Below, in pieces: positions 1 to 12,240 of a stretch of DNA of 64,000 nucleotides (positions are counted from its first letter, which is position 1; each line of letters starts with the position of its first letter). The translations under genes were made by a program, and so were the position numbers. The notes under the pieces were generated by a model. It searched no databases. It was not told where the DNA came from and saw nothing but the letters and a program-made list of their open reading frames with translations. Source of the DNA: Pholis gunnellus (taxonomy: Eukaryota; Chordata; Actinopteri; Perciformes; Pholidae); the NCBI GenBank assembly GCA_910591455.2, contig OU342804.1:12866133-12930132 (forward strand). Direction: 5' to 3'.

Positions 1-294
1 TCCCGAGCAGGGAACAGGAAAAGACATGTCTGACGATCCTCTCACTATTGAAACAGCCTTACAAAAATCAGACCACTTTTTTATACAATGCTGTTTTGCT
101 GTAGATGTTATTTTTTATTTTTTTTACATATTATAGGTTATAATATATTTGTTTTTCTCCCAAGCATGTCCACATTTAGCATTCAGCTCTGTCTCCCCAA
201 CTGCTGTTTATCAAATCACCCAGTGGGAGAAAAGGCACAAGAGATATATGCTCCTGAAGAGTCTGCATCGAACATTTGCACTGTAATTAGCCTA

Positions 295-327
295 TTTATT
301 ATTATTATTATTATTACTATTATCATT
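295..327. repeat. (ATT)n microsatellite, imperfect
   Basis: ATT triplets run through most of this stretch, interrupted by ACT and ATC near the right end. Confidence 0.9.
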
Positions 328-2919
328 ATGTTTAAAGTAAGTATCATATATTGTATTTCCATAGCATATATCGAAAGTTTATCTGATGTCACTGTATTTC
401 AGCTCAGCTATATAAGACATCGTATCGTGTAAAAAAAAGAAAACTCACTAATTAAAATATAGGATATATATTTGATCGTTGATTATACTTGTTCTATTTC
501 TGGGCGTGATGAAAGCCAGTCAATTAACCCCATGATTACTTGGAGGAGCGGAGCGAGAGGATGTGCAACCCTTCATCAGAGGCATGGTATAGCCTGCAGG
601 GGAGATGCTCCATGCAACTTAATACAACTTGGTCCCTGGCTTCCCCTGCGCTTGAATGGCGTGTCGGTTCATTGTTGGGATTGCTACAATGTGAGAATAC
701 TAAGTAGGGGTGAAACCGTTCCCACGTGTGGAAATGGGGGAAATAATCCGACAGGAGAAGAAGCAGAAGAGAAAAGAGGAGGATAAGGTCTGTACCCTTC
801 ACTCCGACTTTGTTACTGTTGAGCGTTCAGACGCACAATCCGGGGTGTTTGGAAAAAAATGCTTCTTATTACTCTCGTCATATCAATTAAACATTTTTTT
901 CTTCTTCTCCAAAACTGGAAATAAAGGCCATTTGAATGGATAGGCTACGTGAATTATAAAGGCCGCGACTCACGGTTTATTTAAATGTAACTATTAGGCT
1001 AAATACTCCTGCTTACACGTGAACAAGTAAAATGTACCTTTTTTTGCCAATCGAAAAAAATGCATAATTAGTATTTGCATATTGCTCTATCGATAGAGAC
1101 ACACAGTAAAACTATCGTATTCTTTGTCAGAACACCAGCAACAGCTTCTCCGTCGGTTTGTGTTAACTCTAAAAGTAGATACGACAGTGTTGGTGTCATC
1201 AGGGAGACTTTCAGTGGTGACTGAAAATAGTGCTAATATAAGACTAATGAATAACAAGAGTAAACCGTGGTTTCATGTTTGTTTAAGACACTTTTGGGAA
1301 CGGTAGGATCTAATGAAGTGAAAGTTAAGTCTGGCATCCGTGGCCCCGTTAAATCACTTTATTATTGTAATTATCTTGGCATCCTGTTGTACATTCATCA
1401 CTGGTATTATTGGCGTTGGATCAACCACTAAAATATCTGTTTTCCTATAATAGAAGTTTACAATTCTTCAGGCATAAAAAACAAAACAAAAAAAACATAA
1501 GCACTAGCCAAACTAAAGCATACGCATTTTAGAGGAGAGCACGTGCCATTCAATTGTTTATATTAAATGCCATTTGCCTGGTGACCCAGTGGGTCCCGGT
1601 TTACCCAAAGTGCAAGCCTGAAATGTGTTTGGCAAGAGATTCGCTGCAGGGGCAGACTTGTGAAGAAACTTGGAGCTGAGGACCAAACAGATTAGACACC
1701 TGCCACTGGACAGCTCTGTGCACGCCTCTCAAATGCTACTGTGTCGGACCACAAGGTGAAACCCAAACCTGCTGATAAACACACTCCCAATATCACTGAG
1801 GGGATTACTCTGCGGACCAAGCGGTGCGTCCGTATAAACAGCCCACCGATAAAGAGCCCGTCTACACGGTGGCACTCATACGCGTTGGGGGTCAAATTTT
1901 GCTCAAATGTGTAAAGAGACACCCGCTGTACTTGACCCGCACAGGGTGTGTGATCAGCAACACGGTTGTGACCTAATGTGGTATACAAGTGGGTTGAAAT
2001 AAAAGGAGGGTGTTTTTTTTATTTATTTATTTTTTTTCAGAAACTGGGTTCGTTTATATCTGGGACTGAAATGCAGTCGGCTGTTGAGATATTTCTTTCC
2101 CCTGGATTTTCACTTTTCCACTTTTCAAAAATAGCCCTCAACTTCAAAAGCAAACAAAATATCACTGTGATGTTTTACTGGGACCCGCTGTGCATCTGAT
2201 GCAGACTTGTATTTCTAAAACATATGCAGTATATTCTATAGTGCTGCAATAATACCATTATAACAAATTGTAGCGTATATGTGGCTCTGAGTTTTTCAGT
2301 CCCTGCATGATGTGTCACTAGAATATGAGCAGTCAGTTCTTTTTCATTAAGTTCTAAATGTAAAGAAGTGAGCGACTCTTCTTTAGTGAGGAGTTGAGCA
2401 ACTGCTCTTGGCTATTTAATCATCATCATTTCCTAATTGAGAAGGCTAATTGAGGACACAATATCTCAGCTTTAGTCTTCTGGCAAGACTGAACACGAGA
2501 CTTGAGTTGACAGGATGTGAGTCGTGTTTGGGCCTAAAAACTTGTAAAACAGATTCAATTTTACTTTGAATCAAACAATTGACAACTGAAATGTGTGTGT
2601 GTCCACCTACTTTTTGGAATCCTGAAAGAAAAAAGAAAAAAAAGTCACGTCAAGGTAACTTGAGTCTCAAGCCTTTGGCACCACCAGCGTTCATGTTAAG
2701 TGGAGTTATAAAACGGTCTTGAACACCCTTTAAAGCGACCCAGATAAGGTGACAGAGAGTGATTTACCACTGTTTTTTTGCACTTCATGGACTGTTTTTC
2801 TATTTCTCCGTGGAGTTCCTCTGGGAGAGATTACACGTGTAATTTTCAGCTGTGAGATGGTTTAAGTGTCTGTCCACCCCCCAACATAAATAAAACATTT
2901 CTATGAAGAAGGGGAAAAA

Positions 2920-2934
2920 GGGGGGGGGGGGGGG
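2920..2934. repeat. Poly-G tract (15 G)
   Basis: Fifteen consecutive G, preceded by GGGGAAAAA. It is one of an unusual number of G/C homopolymers in this window. Confidence 0.95.
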
Positions 2935-3394
2935 ACCACTAACGAAGAGTGATGAACTATGAAGTCCTAGGAGGCCAGGGGTTGAGGTTGGGAGAATTGA
3001 GGCATTCAGGTCCAGTGGCAAATATAAATCTATTTAGGTATGCTTGGATTATCAAATTGTGTTCATAATGCAAAACCAAAATTAGAAAAACAAGATTCTT
3101 TTTTTAAAAAGGTGATACTTTCAATTCAAGGATGGATATCTTTATACAATCAGCCTAAATTATCCCAAAAATGTTTCAAGGACGCAGACAAGTTGTCTAT
3201 CTCTAATGTAGAAATGACGTAACACAAACAAATACCCACAGAGCGCTACTCTGCGAGCACCTTGACTCCTTGAGAGGAGCGGCTCATTGACCAATCTGCT
3301 CTGACAGCAGTGTGGCGTGAGCCTCTGACCCTCTGACTGCAAAGGGTCTGTGTTCAGTGGCCATGTAAGGGCTCCCCGGCGCTCAGACTAAGGC

Positions 3395-3431
3395 GGTGGG
3401 GGGGAGGGGGGAGGGGGGAGGGGGGAGGGGG
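3395..3431. repeat. G-rich minisatellite, strong G-quadruplex motif
   Basis: Runs of five to seven G are separated by single A residues at least four times. This satisfies the usual G-quadruplex rule (four runs of three or more G with short loops) many times over on the plus strand. It sits in a locally GC-rich stretch of about 3360-3480. No gene start is visible beside it, so a promoter role is only a possibility. Confidence 0.9.
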
Positions 3432-3479
3432 TTCTGCCCTGCTCTGGAGAAGGCGACGTGTGCACACACGGACAGACAC

Positions 3480-5340
3480 TAAAAACACATACATGCGCAG
3501 GAGGGACTTAAACTCCACGCCAAAGCCCCCAAAGGTATGCACAGCCACAGAGCAGCAAGTGTGTACATCCAGTGTGGAGGAAGAGGAGGAGACACCGGCA
3601 GGTTCTTCCTCCCGTGAACATGTACAGGTCCCGTCTGTACCCTCGACTGGCTCCTCCCTCACAAGGTGAGCAAGTTCAGCACCGCTCCTGCGACACTGAC
3701 TGACGCCTGTGTTTTGTGACACAACCCTGATACTTCACATCCTCCTCAGCAGTTTTCATCACACACAAGGTAGTCAGGATATTTGTACATACGTAACGTG
3801 GGGATTTGTTAAATGGTAATAAAAGATGTGGTTTGCGAGGAAACATTAAGAAGGGGCGTCAACATATGTGTTGTAATGCCCTCTGATATTACAATATTAA
3901 TGGTTGTGATGAAGATTGATGAACTGTTTTCTTTCAGTGACTTCAGAGGGTCCAGGAGGGAGGAGGGGCACCAAGCTGCCTGACTGTTTATTTACATTTG
4001 CCCTTTTTAAATGATCCCTTTCTTCTCAACATCTGCTCCACATTACCACACAGATATCTGTCCTAATGACCGCTATAATGCCCGTGCTCACACACACACA
4101 CACTTGCTCCAACCTGAGCACTCACACATACCAACACTGCCTGTAACATTACCATTATCCACCGTTCATCTGGGACACTTTACCCTCTCCAAACCACCTT
4201 GCTCAACAAATGGACCTTTTCTCACTGCTGGCCCTTTTGTTTGCTCCGAGCTTTCCACTTTTCTTCCCAGTTTGGTGTAGTCTGATGGATGCAAATGGGC
4301 ACTTACTTAATTGGATCAGTTCCCAAGATGGAGATAAACGGGGCACTGCCTTTTTTTTTTTCTTCTTCTTTCTCCTCCTCCCCCAAGTTATTTTAAGCCG
4401 CGCTCAGTTCAGCGGTGTGCAGAGAGAACGTTAATGAGGAGGGGCGAGGAGACGCCACCACTGCTGGACTCATTCAAAACTCTCTGCTCCAGACTGGCCC
4501 TCAACTCCGACACAATGAGGGAAGGAAGCCGCATGGGCCCCATGCGCCACGGTGTCTCAAAGCCAATTTAGTAAAGTGCCTGCGAGTGATGCAACTCGCA
4601 AACCGTCCAATCAGGACGCACCACACCGGCTGCTCTGGTTTTGGTGCATGCAGGTAGCTGTGGGGTTGTGTCATTCAACAAACAAATTAGATGGCAGTCA
4701 AATCTAAACATAAACAAGGAGGAAAACAAATCAGCTTAGTTCTTGCCCATGCCTGCTCATGTTACACTTGACACCTGAATATTCTAGACACAGATGAAAA
4801 AATATTTGGTGGTTTCTTTTTCTCAACTGAACGCTGCCGCTACCACCCATCCAAAAAAAAAAAAAATCAAGCAGTGGCTGCATGCCAGTGGGAGTGTGTT
4901 GGCTGCTGCATCCTGATTAACAGAGTGGTTTACAGCCAACTCCAATAGGTAATCTCATCAGAGAGGGGCTTTAAACAGATAAAGACCACCCCTAACTACC
5001 ACCCCCCCATCGCTAACCCCTCCAACTGCATCCCTTCCCACACGAGACCTCCCATCTAACGCACTAACTGAGAGCTGCTAATACCTGGAGAAGGCTAACA
5101 TGGCCAGCCACACAAACCAGGCTCAAATCTTCTATTGACCTCATTTTCAATAAAGAAGCCGTTTCCAGTCTGATGGATGATTTGTTGGTCTTGCGTGGAA
5201 TGGCCATCTGGATGGAAGGATATGATCGCTGTAGTAGGTATGCATCACCTGCCAGCTAAGATTTCTCTGTATGGGCCAAAGCTTGCAAGCTGCAGCCATG
5301 TGTCTGTCCATGCGTCGCACTCGTGCTAATATGTTTAAAT
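3480..5340. other. Non-coding sequence, no gene seen
   Basis: There is no recognisable gene. It holds a short CA tract at 4089-4103 and a stretch at about 4890-5000 with a GATA core (CAGATAAAG) that could be a conserved element. Short open frames on both strands overlap each other and encode no known domain. Confidence 0.55.
4089..4103. repeat. (CA)n microsatellite, short
   Basis: About seven uninterrupted CA units. Confidence 0.9.
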
Positions 5341-5352
5341 CAAGACTAGCTT

Positions 5353-5396
5353 AAAAAGAAAGAAAGAAAGAAAGAAAGTAAGAAAAAAAAAAAAAG
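5353..5396. repeat. (AAAG)n microsatellite running into poly-A
   Basis: About six AAAG units are followed by a 13-nt A run. A dispersed element with a poly-A tail was considered, but the left side shows no recognisable retroelement body. Confidence 0.9.
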
Positions 5397-5529
5397 AAGG
5401 GCCGATTGAATTTTGCACCATATGGTCACTATTGGCTCAGTTTTTTCTTCTTCATCTCAAGTCAAACATGAGGTTATTTTGATCCAATATGAGAAAATCC
5501 CTGGTTGCATCTGGAGACATAACAGCAGT

Positions 5530-5895
5530 TCATTCAGTTATCAAAAGCTTTGTACCCGGGCCTCTTTGTTAGGGAATAAAGAGGAGGAATCCAAAACAAA
5601 TCTGTGAAAGAGCTTTGGCTGTAGTAAAACCTCTTGTCCCACACAGGCTCCCTTTTTTTGTTTGGGGAGCTCAGATTGGGTTCACAGTAGCTGCACTTTA
5701 AGTATAGAAAGATCTGATTTATTAGCTTGTCAGGGGAAGCATTGTTCAAGAAAGCAATCAAAAAGCACTTACCTAGCTCCTCTAAAATTACTGCTTTTTT
5801 CACTGGCTAATTTGTGTAACTCCCATGGAGAGGCTGGCAAAGAGTTTGATGAGGCATATAATGATGATTAATGAATTTATTGCCCTGCTGCTCAT
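5530..5895. promoter_or_regulatory. Candidate conserved non-coding element
   Basis: This stretch is repeat-free and moderately AT-rich, with balanced, high-complexity sequence. It has a SOX-like ATTGTT core at 5741-5746 and a homeodomain-type cluster near 5861-5880 (GATTAATGA followed by an AT-rich core). Short open frames overlap on both strands without domain content. The call rests on composition and motif impression only; similarity to other fish or tetrapods was not tested. Confidence 0.3.
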
Positions 5896-6668
5896 CAAAC
5901 GGTTGTAGTATATACTTCTCTCCCTTTCTTCCAATGTGTTGCGCAGGCTCCAGAGCGACAGAGATGAGATAGTGTTGCCCTCCTCCCTGCTACCTCCCTT
6001 TGGCAGTTAACCTGACTGACCTGATGGGCATGAGAACGTACAGGAGGGTCTGTGGGCAGATCGGGAGCACAATGGACAGTTTTTACTGGAAAGGCAAGCA
6101 AACCTGCTGCAAGGTACACATGCTCTCAACTTTCAGTCTCTGATCACTTTTGTGGGAAACGCCGGGGGTAACCAGATCCACATGGCTTCTTCTGCCCTCC
6201 ACAACAACCTCTCACAGCCCCCCCCGTTCACCAGCCTGAAAGAGAGCAAGAGAGAGGGGAGAAAAAAAGCTTTAGTAATGAGTCAACAAAAATCAGCAAG
6301 TACGCAATCTATGCAGGAGGCGCCGTGTTCGTGTACAGCATTATTCAGTTCAAACAAGGCCTGCTCTCAACACAAATGATGATTAACGACCGGCGGGTTT
6401 GTGTGTCGGTGGTGGTGCGCTTGTAAAGCGGTCACTATTGGGTCAAAAGCACTTCTACATATTTGCTAAATAAGCCCACCCCCTCCTTCCAGCCTGCTCC
6501 CATAACTCTGAGGTCACGCATCTCTCCGTTCAACATTGTGTAGGATGTTTTACACTTGATTACACCCCATGCCTTCCTATCCCCTGCTCTTTGGCCAACT
6601 GTGCTTGATTGAGTCCCCGCTTGTTCACCAATGCTGGCAACTAAAGAACGCATTGTTGCAACTCCAAA
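5896..6668. other. Non-coding sequence, no gene seen
   Basis: Unique sequence leading up to the long CA array. I see no exon, RNA gene or transposon here. Confidence 0.55.
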
Positions 6669-6791
<123 letters not shown>

Positions 6792-7339
6792 CACACATCC
6801 CATCCCTACCCCCACCAGCACACACTCTTTGAGATCAGCTCCCAGGACAGGCTGTTTCTGCATTCACTGATTCATTAGGTTGGTCCCTTAAATACATCAA
6901 AGAGCTCGTTCTCTCACACAATAAACCAATAAAAGCAATTATAACCCCGTATCTTCGAGGCAATGTTGATCTCTCGGGTGTTAACGTTAGATAATGAAAG
7001 AGCTTGATGACATAAGTTTTCAGAGAAAGCTCACTTTCGGTCTCTTTCTAGTGTGCATACGCTTTCCCACTGACTGGGGTTCTTTCTACGCACGCAGTGC
7101 AAAATAGCGCATGCCACAGTTTCTCCCTCAAATAACATGCATGTAATCTGCCCATAAATCATAACCACAGAATTTGTGGTTAAAATTAGAAGCCAAATAA
7201 AGTCTTTGAGAAGCCAAAGAAAATATATTGGTGCTTTAGCTCTCATGCATTTAACATTAAATGTAACCAGTTAAAGTTCTTTAAATATTCATTGCCCTCC
7301 CTTGCTCGCTCCCTCCTCCTGTTTGATGGAGTGGATGGA

Positions 7340-7600
7340 GAGGTTTAGGTGGAGGCCGCTCTGGCTCTGATCACCTCTGCCGCTGGCATGGCGGAGATGA
7401 AATGCGTTTGTCAAAAAGGAGAAATTGAGATTCACTCAGTGCTGCCTGATATTGCTTTCATTCCCCTTTTCTCAAAACAAGAGTCGGCAACCCAATCAGG
7501 GGAATCGGCATATGCAGATCACAGCGATACATTTTTCATGAGCATGTTTCGTCGTAAAGCAGATAAAGAGGAAGAAGGGGAAAGTGGTTATTAAACAAAA
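7340..7600. promoter_or_regulatory. Candidate conserved non-coding element
   Basis: High-complexity sequence between a microsatellite-rich region and AT-rich DNA. An 81-codon plus-strand open frame (7349-7594) crosses it but shows no recognisable domain, and the other strand is also partly open. I prefer a regulatory element over a gene, with low certainty. Confidence 0.22.
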
Positions 7601-10600
7601 GATGGAATCAGCAGAGTGAAAAATGGTGCAGAAAATGAGGTTTCTAAATGGGTGTTTTGCTTCACAAGCCGTTTCAGTTCTCTGACAAGTGTGTATATAG
7701 TACAACTTATTGTACTGCATACAGTACGTTAAATGGGAACAGTTAAACCTCCTATTATGCAGTTTGGTAGTATTTCTAGAATCTACATATTTGAGCCACA
7801 TCTTAAAAGAAAGACTTTTTTTTCTGTCTTATTGGAAACACATTGAAGCGACGGTCAGCAGGTTCACTTGCATATATCACCGGATATAATCACACTGTCT
7901 GTCGCCTGTGGGAATCCTGGAATTTTAATGAATGATGCTTCAGCTTCCATACACGGGCTTTAGTCTCTCTGGATGGGCTGAACGCGTGTGGAGCAGACCT
8001 CGCTCGAACAACATTTGCAAATACTTTTCATGGTTTATTTTAGCCTAAGGTGCTTGATGGCTGGAGTTTGCCACACAGAATCGGAGGTATGTGGGGATGC
8101 TTATTGAATCACAAGACAAAAAGAAGTCGATTGTATGTGGGTTTATCTTACAGCCCGAGTGTAACTGACAGAGTAAACGCTACATATGAGAGAACATAAA
8201 AAATGGATCCCATGTACAACTCTATCCAATTTGTGTATATGTAGCCAGAGCTAATGAAAGTGTTTGTGGTAAATTAAGATGGGCTTGTGAACAAAAAGTA
8301 ATCAAAATCCTCCCAACTGCTAAGAATAAACTGTGAAAATAACTAAAATGTTTCAGTCATTAAGCACAATCAATATGCCTTTGAGCACAGCATTTAACCT
8401 CCCTATGCTACAGTAGAGCAGTGTGAAAGATCACAGGTGCTTCGCTGATGTTTTCTGTCAAGTGTTGGCCTAAAATAAACTGAAACTGGTTTAACTGCTT
8501 TCCAATGTTGCAGCGCACTAGCAGAGGACGACTGCAACATCTCCTTCAGTCCTTGACCTGTCGACTGACTCACGAATGCACCAACTTCATTAGCGGGTCA
8601 CCAGTCGGCGCTCGCACTGTCATTAGTAAATACATGAGTATTGACACACACATATACAGTAAAAAACCTTAAGCACATTATGCCATCGACTAGAGCAGCG
8701 CTACCTACAAGGCCACAGAGTTGATGAGGGGTCGCCCAGCCAATTACAACTGTTCCACCTGAAGCAGTCAATAGCAAGTAAAGCCGTGATTCATTAACAA
8801 AAGTGCATGGATAAAAATGCAAAGCGAAAAAGAAAAAAAAAAAGATATATGGATCGTCATAATATGCGTACAGCTAGACAGTCCTAGTTTGTGTGCATAA
8901 TTGCTTTAATGTGGGCTATTAAGCCTAAGTGGATATGATTTTACTGTCTGCCCTACATTCAGTATGATCACTGCCATGATCAATACTTATGATTTGTAAG
9001 TCACCAGCCATCGACGGCACGGTGTGATAGTTTTGACCTGGAGAGAAAGAGCTCTTTCCTTGTTCTTGAGACGATCAGAGGACACATGGACGCTGGAGGA
9101 CAAAGGATGAGGACAGCAAACACCCAGAGACCGACTGATAGACTTTATCTTCAGTATATATGGGACTTTTACGGACGCCCACCGTTTTTACTTGCACATT
9201 CACATCTTTAAAGATGTATCGCGCAGTGAGTCCATAGAGATATTAAAAAGACGCCTTTTTATGGCCAGGTATAATATGCCGACACAGATAATAAGTCTGG
9301 CTTTTGGAACTATTAATATTCAATGACATCAAATTCAAAGTATGCAGGCAGGAGGGAGGCTGTACCGTTGTGGGAAGGGGAACGATTCGAGGCTCTGACT
9401 GGGCCTCTGGCCTGTACATTCTTTCTCAACACAAGGCCTGTTTAGAGGGCTTCGCCGTGTATGGAAGTGACACAAACGCGCGGCATTGCAAACGCGCGCT
9501 TCAGATTAGACGTTGAGCCTGAGTGACTTAAACAAGAAAAGATAACTCTCGGTATGGTGACAGATGGATAAGCAGCGCTATCTCAGGCTGTAATCTTGGA
9601 ATAGTTTGAGACACTTTGTGTTTTGGCAACAGACGAACACGATATGCGATCTCCCCCTGAATGAATGAGCAATAGTGTTTTTAAGAGCGAGGGATCTGCT
9701 CTTGATTCGTGTTGTGTTTTGTTTTTACCGTAGGCGATTAGACACATCTGGCACGATCACGCCCCAAAATCCAACAAAAATGTCACGGTAAGATAATACG
9801 AGACACTAAAAGTCAGAGACACCACAGGTAAATAGCTTGCACATATTTCAGGGTGACTATAAAGTATCTCTTTTCTGGCTATGATATATTATTTCACAGA
9901 TATATATATACGTGTCTGTGCATGTGTAGGTATGTGTGAATACACTAAGTACTGATCAGTCATCTCAGGTTCTCAGGGACCAAGGCCAATTAAGATGTAC
10001 TTGCCCGCGATCAATAAAGAAAACATCAGAGAGGAAGAACTCCCAGCCTCATTAGACACTGGTCAATCAGCTGTTGATGAAGATCTCCCGTGTGCATGTC
10101 TACATGTGTCTGCATACACACGTGCATGTGTATTTTACAACAATACACTCGTTCGCAAATTAATATGAACACTTTGATACACTCTGGGGATGTATGTAAG
10201 CATCAAAGACTTTTAAGTGTCGATTAAGACACTTAAATCATTTAAACCTCTCTGATCTCCCTGCCAGTCATGTCGTGTATGTTATCCAGTGCAGCATTAT
10301 TCTCGTATCAACTTGCCTCGTGTTTCCACTCAAGCCTACTCTGACCGCAGGCATTTCTTGACCAGCTGCTGGGGCAAAGTTTTACTGAATTCCGTCTTCG
10401 CTCTCTGTATGGGTGAATGAGGCCGAGTCTAAAGGAAGCAGGACCAGAGGCACCTAACACAACACAAAGATCAAGTGCTGGTAGCATGAGTAGCCAGAGT
10501 ACACAGGGCTATTAGATGTGAGTGATACGGTTGAAGTTACTCCTGTGAACTTTGCCGTGACTAGACGCTTGGTACCGTTTTTGGAGGGGGCTGTTGGGGA

Positions 10601-11960
10601 AAACCACTTGAGTTTGGGGCGTGGAGGGGTGTATGGCCTAACAGTCGATATTTATCCCAGCAGCCACACAACTCCCCTTCGTGTTTCCAGTTGGATTCCA
10701 CTCATGAGTGCTGCCATTCTTCCCCCCATTGAGCTGAGGCAACACGTGTTTTTGTGGCCACACTCTCTCTTTCTCTCCCTCTTGTCTTTCACCCTCTCAC
10801 TCCCTTTCCACCAAACCCGGTTATTAACACAAACACTGTCTGACACTTGTTTGTGCTTTTAATTGCGTCTGGATGTTATGTCTCTTGTGAACACATACAT
10901 TAGCATTTCTCTGGCACAGCATAATCACTCCTCCAACCACAACACCATGCAGGCAGAGCACAGGAAATTACCACATGCAATCATGTTTGCTGCACAAGCA
11001 TATTTGGCCTCGCTCGGCTCCTGCATGGTCTGCCACTAACTTTGTGTTGGGTTGTGAGTAAGTGCTCTTTCATTAGAGCCCAGTGTAGTGACGGCAAATT
11101 GAATTATAGAAATAATCCCTCCAGTAATGTCAACGTATGAGAAGGCTATGAAATAATGTGGAATACAGATTACAATGATGAACTGACGTTTGATAATTAG
11201 TATAAAGAAGTCAGTATCTATTAACATGGAGCTCCTGTTTACAACAATGTACACGCTATATCACCTTTTCTACCTGTAACTGTGTGATAATCAAAGACTT
11301 CGTAGTAAAACTGAAATGATTCCGATTGTCGGAACGCATTTACATTTTTCTCATGTTACTCTCACTGATATAACACGACCCACAAAGAAAATCTCCCACT
11401 CTTCAGGACTCTCCACATACTGTGAACAAAGCATTGGCGTGCCAAGGATTACACTGTAAAATATGCATGTCCCAATGAAATATGTATATAGCCGTGTGTC
11501 ATCAATGACATGGCTTCTACAAAGGCTACAGCGAGTACACAGGAACGCATGTTTCTCTGATTCTATTCCCTTGACTTTAATTGGTGTAGACACAAGAAAA
11601 GACTCATCTGGGGGAATAATTAAGCCCGACACCAATGTATTTGGTGTGCATCTTAACTCGTTTCACTGAACCACTCATTTACTTTATTTGAATAACTCCT
11701 AGAATGGTAATAAAAAAGCATGCAATAAAAGAGGCTCAGTGCGCCAGCCAGCATTGTTTCGGAATTAAACGCCCAGAATATCTTCAGGAAATAAGATTGT
11801 TTTCCTGCGGATGGGGGCCTAATCTACTCAGTCATGGTGGTTTGAAAAGGGAATGTTTTCAAGTTTTAACAGGGTTGGTTCCAGCATTCCCACCACCACA
11901 GTGATCTAACTACGAAGAGGGGCTTCTCTTTTCCTCTCTCCGCCACCAAAGGGAAAGGAG
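7600..11960. other. Non-coding sequence, no gene seen
   Basis: There are no exons or RNA genes that I can support. It contains a short TA tract near 9899-9912, a perfect small inverted repeat at 10212-10237, and short CA/GT patches. The stretch at about 9960-10090 is complex and AT-rich with ATTA cores, and could be regulatory. Confidence 0.55.
10212..10237. repeat. Perfect 10-bp inverted repeat (hairpin)
   Basis: TTTAAGTGTC at 10212-10221 and GACACTTAAA at 10228-10237 are exact reverse complements around a 6-nt loop (GATTAA). It could be a palindromic factor site: AAGTG cores resemble NK2-class homeodomain sites. No terminator role is expected in a vertebrate. Confidence 0.9.
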
Positions 11961-12240
11961 GTTACATGGATGAGCTGTGAATTACACCCTGGAACTGCCT
12001 AAGCACACCAGCTTGGATGCCAAGGACCTGCGAAGTGTCACTGCTGATTAAATGATATTTATCAAGATGAGCACTGAATCATCTGCGTACAGTAAGGTGA
12101 AACTCTGTCCTCAAAGCAGAGATTAAAGAGAAGGCTTTTTTGGATTCATTACAAGAACTAAGCCCAAGGCTATAGGGCCACCAGATAATCCCCCCATGAG
12201 TCAGACTCCCACAATCAACACAAAAGCATTAGAACCATAA
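11960..12240. promoter_or_regulatory. Candidate conserved non-coding element
   Basis: Complex, repeat-free sequence with a homeodomain-type patch near 12043-12062 (GATTAAATGATA). No open frame spans it. Regulatory function is inferred from composition only. Confidence 0.25.

Larger units (their letters stand above)
1..3350. other. Non-coding sequence, no gene seen
   Basis: I see no gene here. The first 1.5 kb is AT-rich, with an ATT microsatellite near 295-327. Open frames are short, carry no recognisable domain and have no convincing splice sites. Around 2400-2470 is an AT-rich patch with several TAAT/ATTA cores that could be regulatory, but nothing more specific can be said. Confidence 0.6.
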
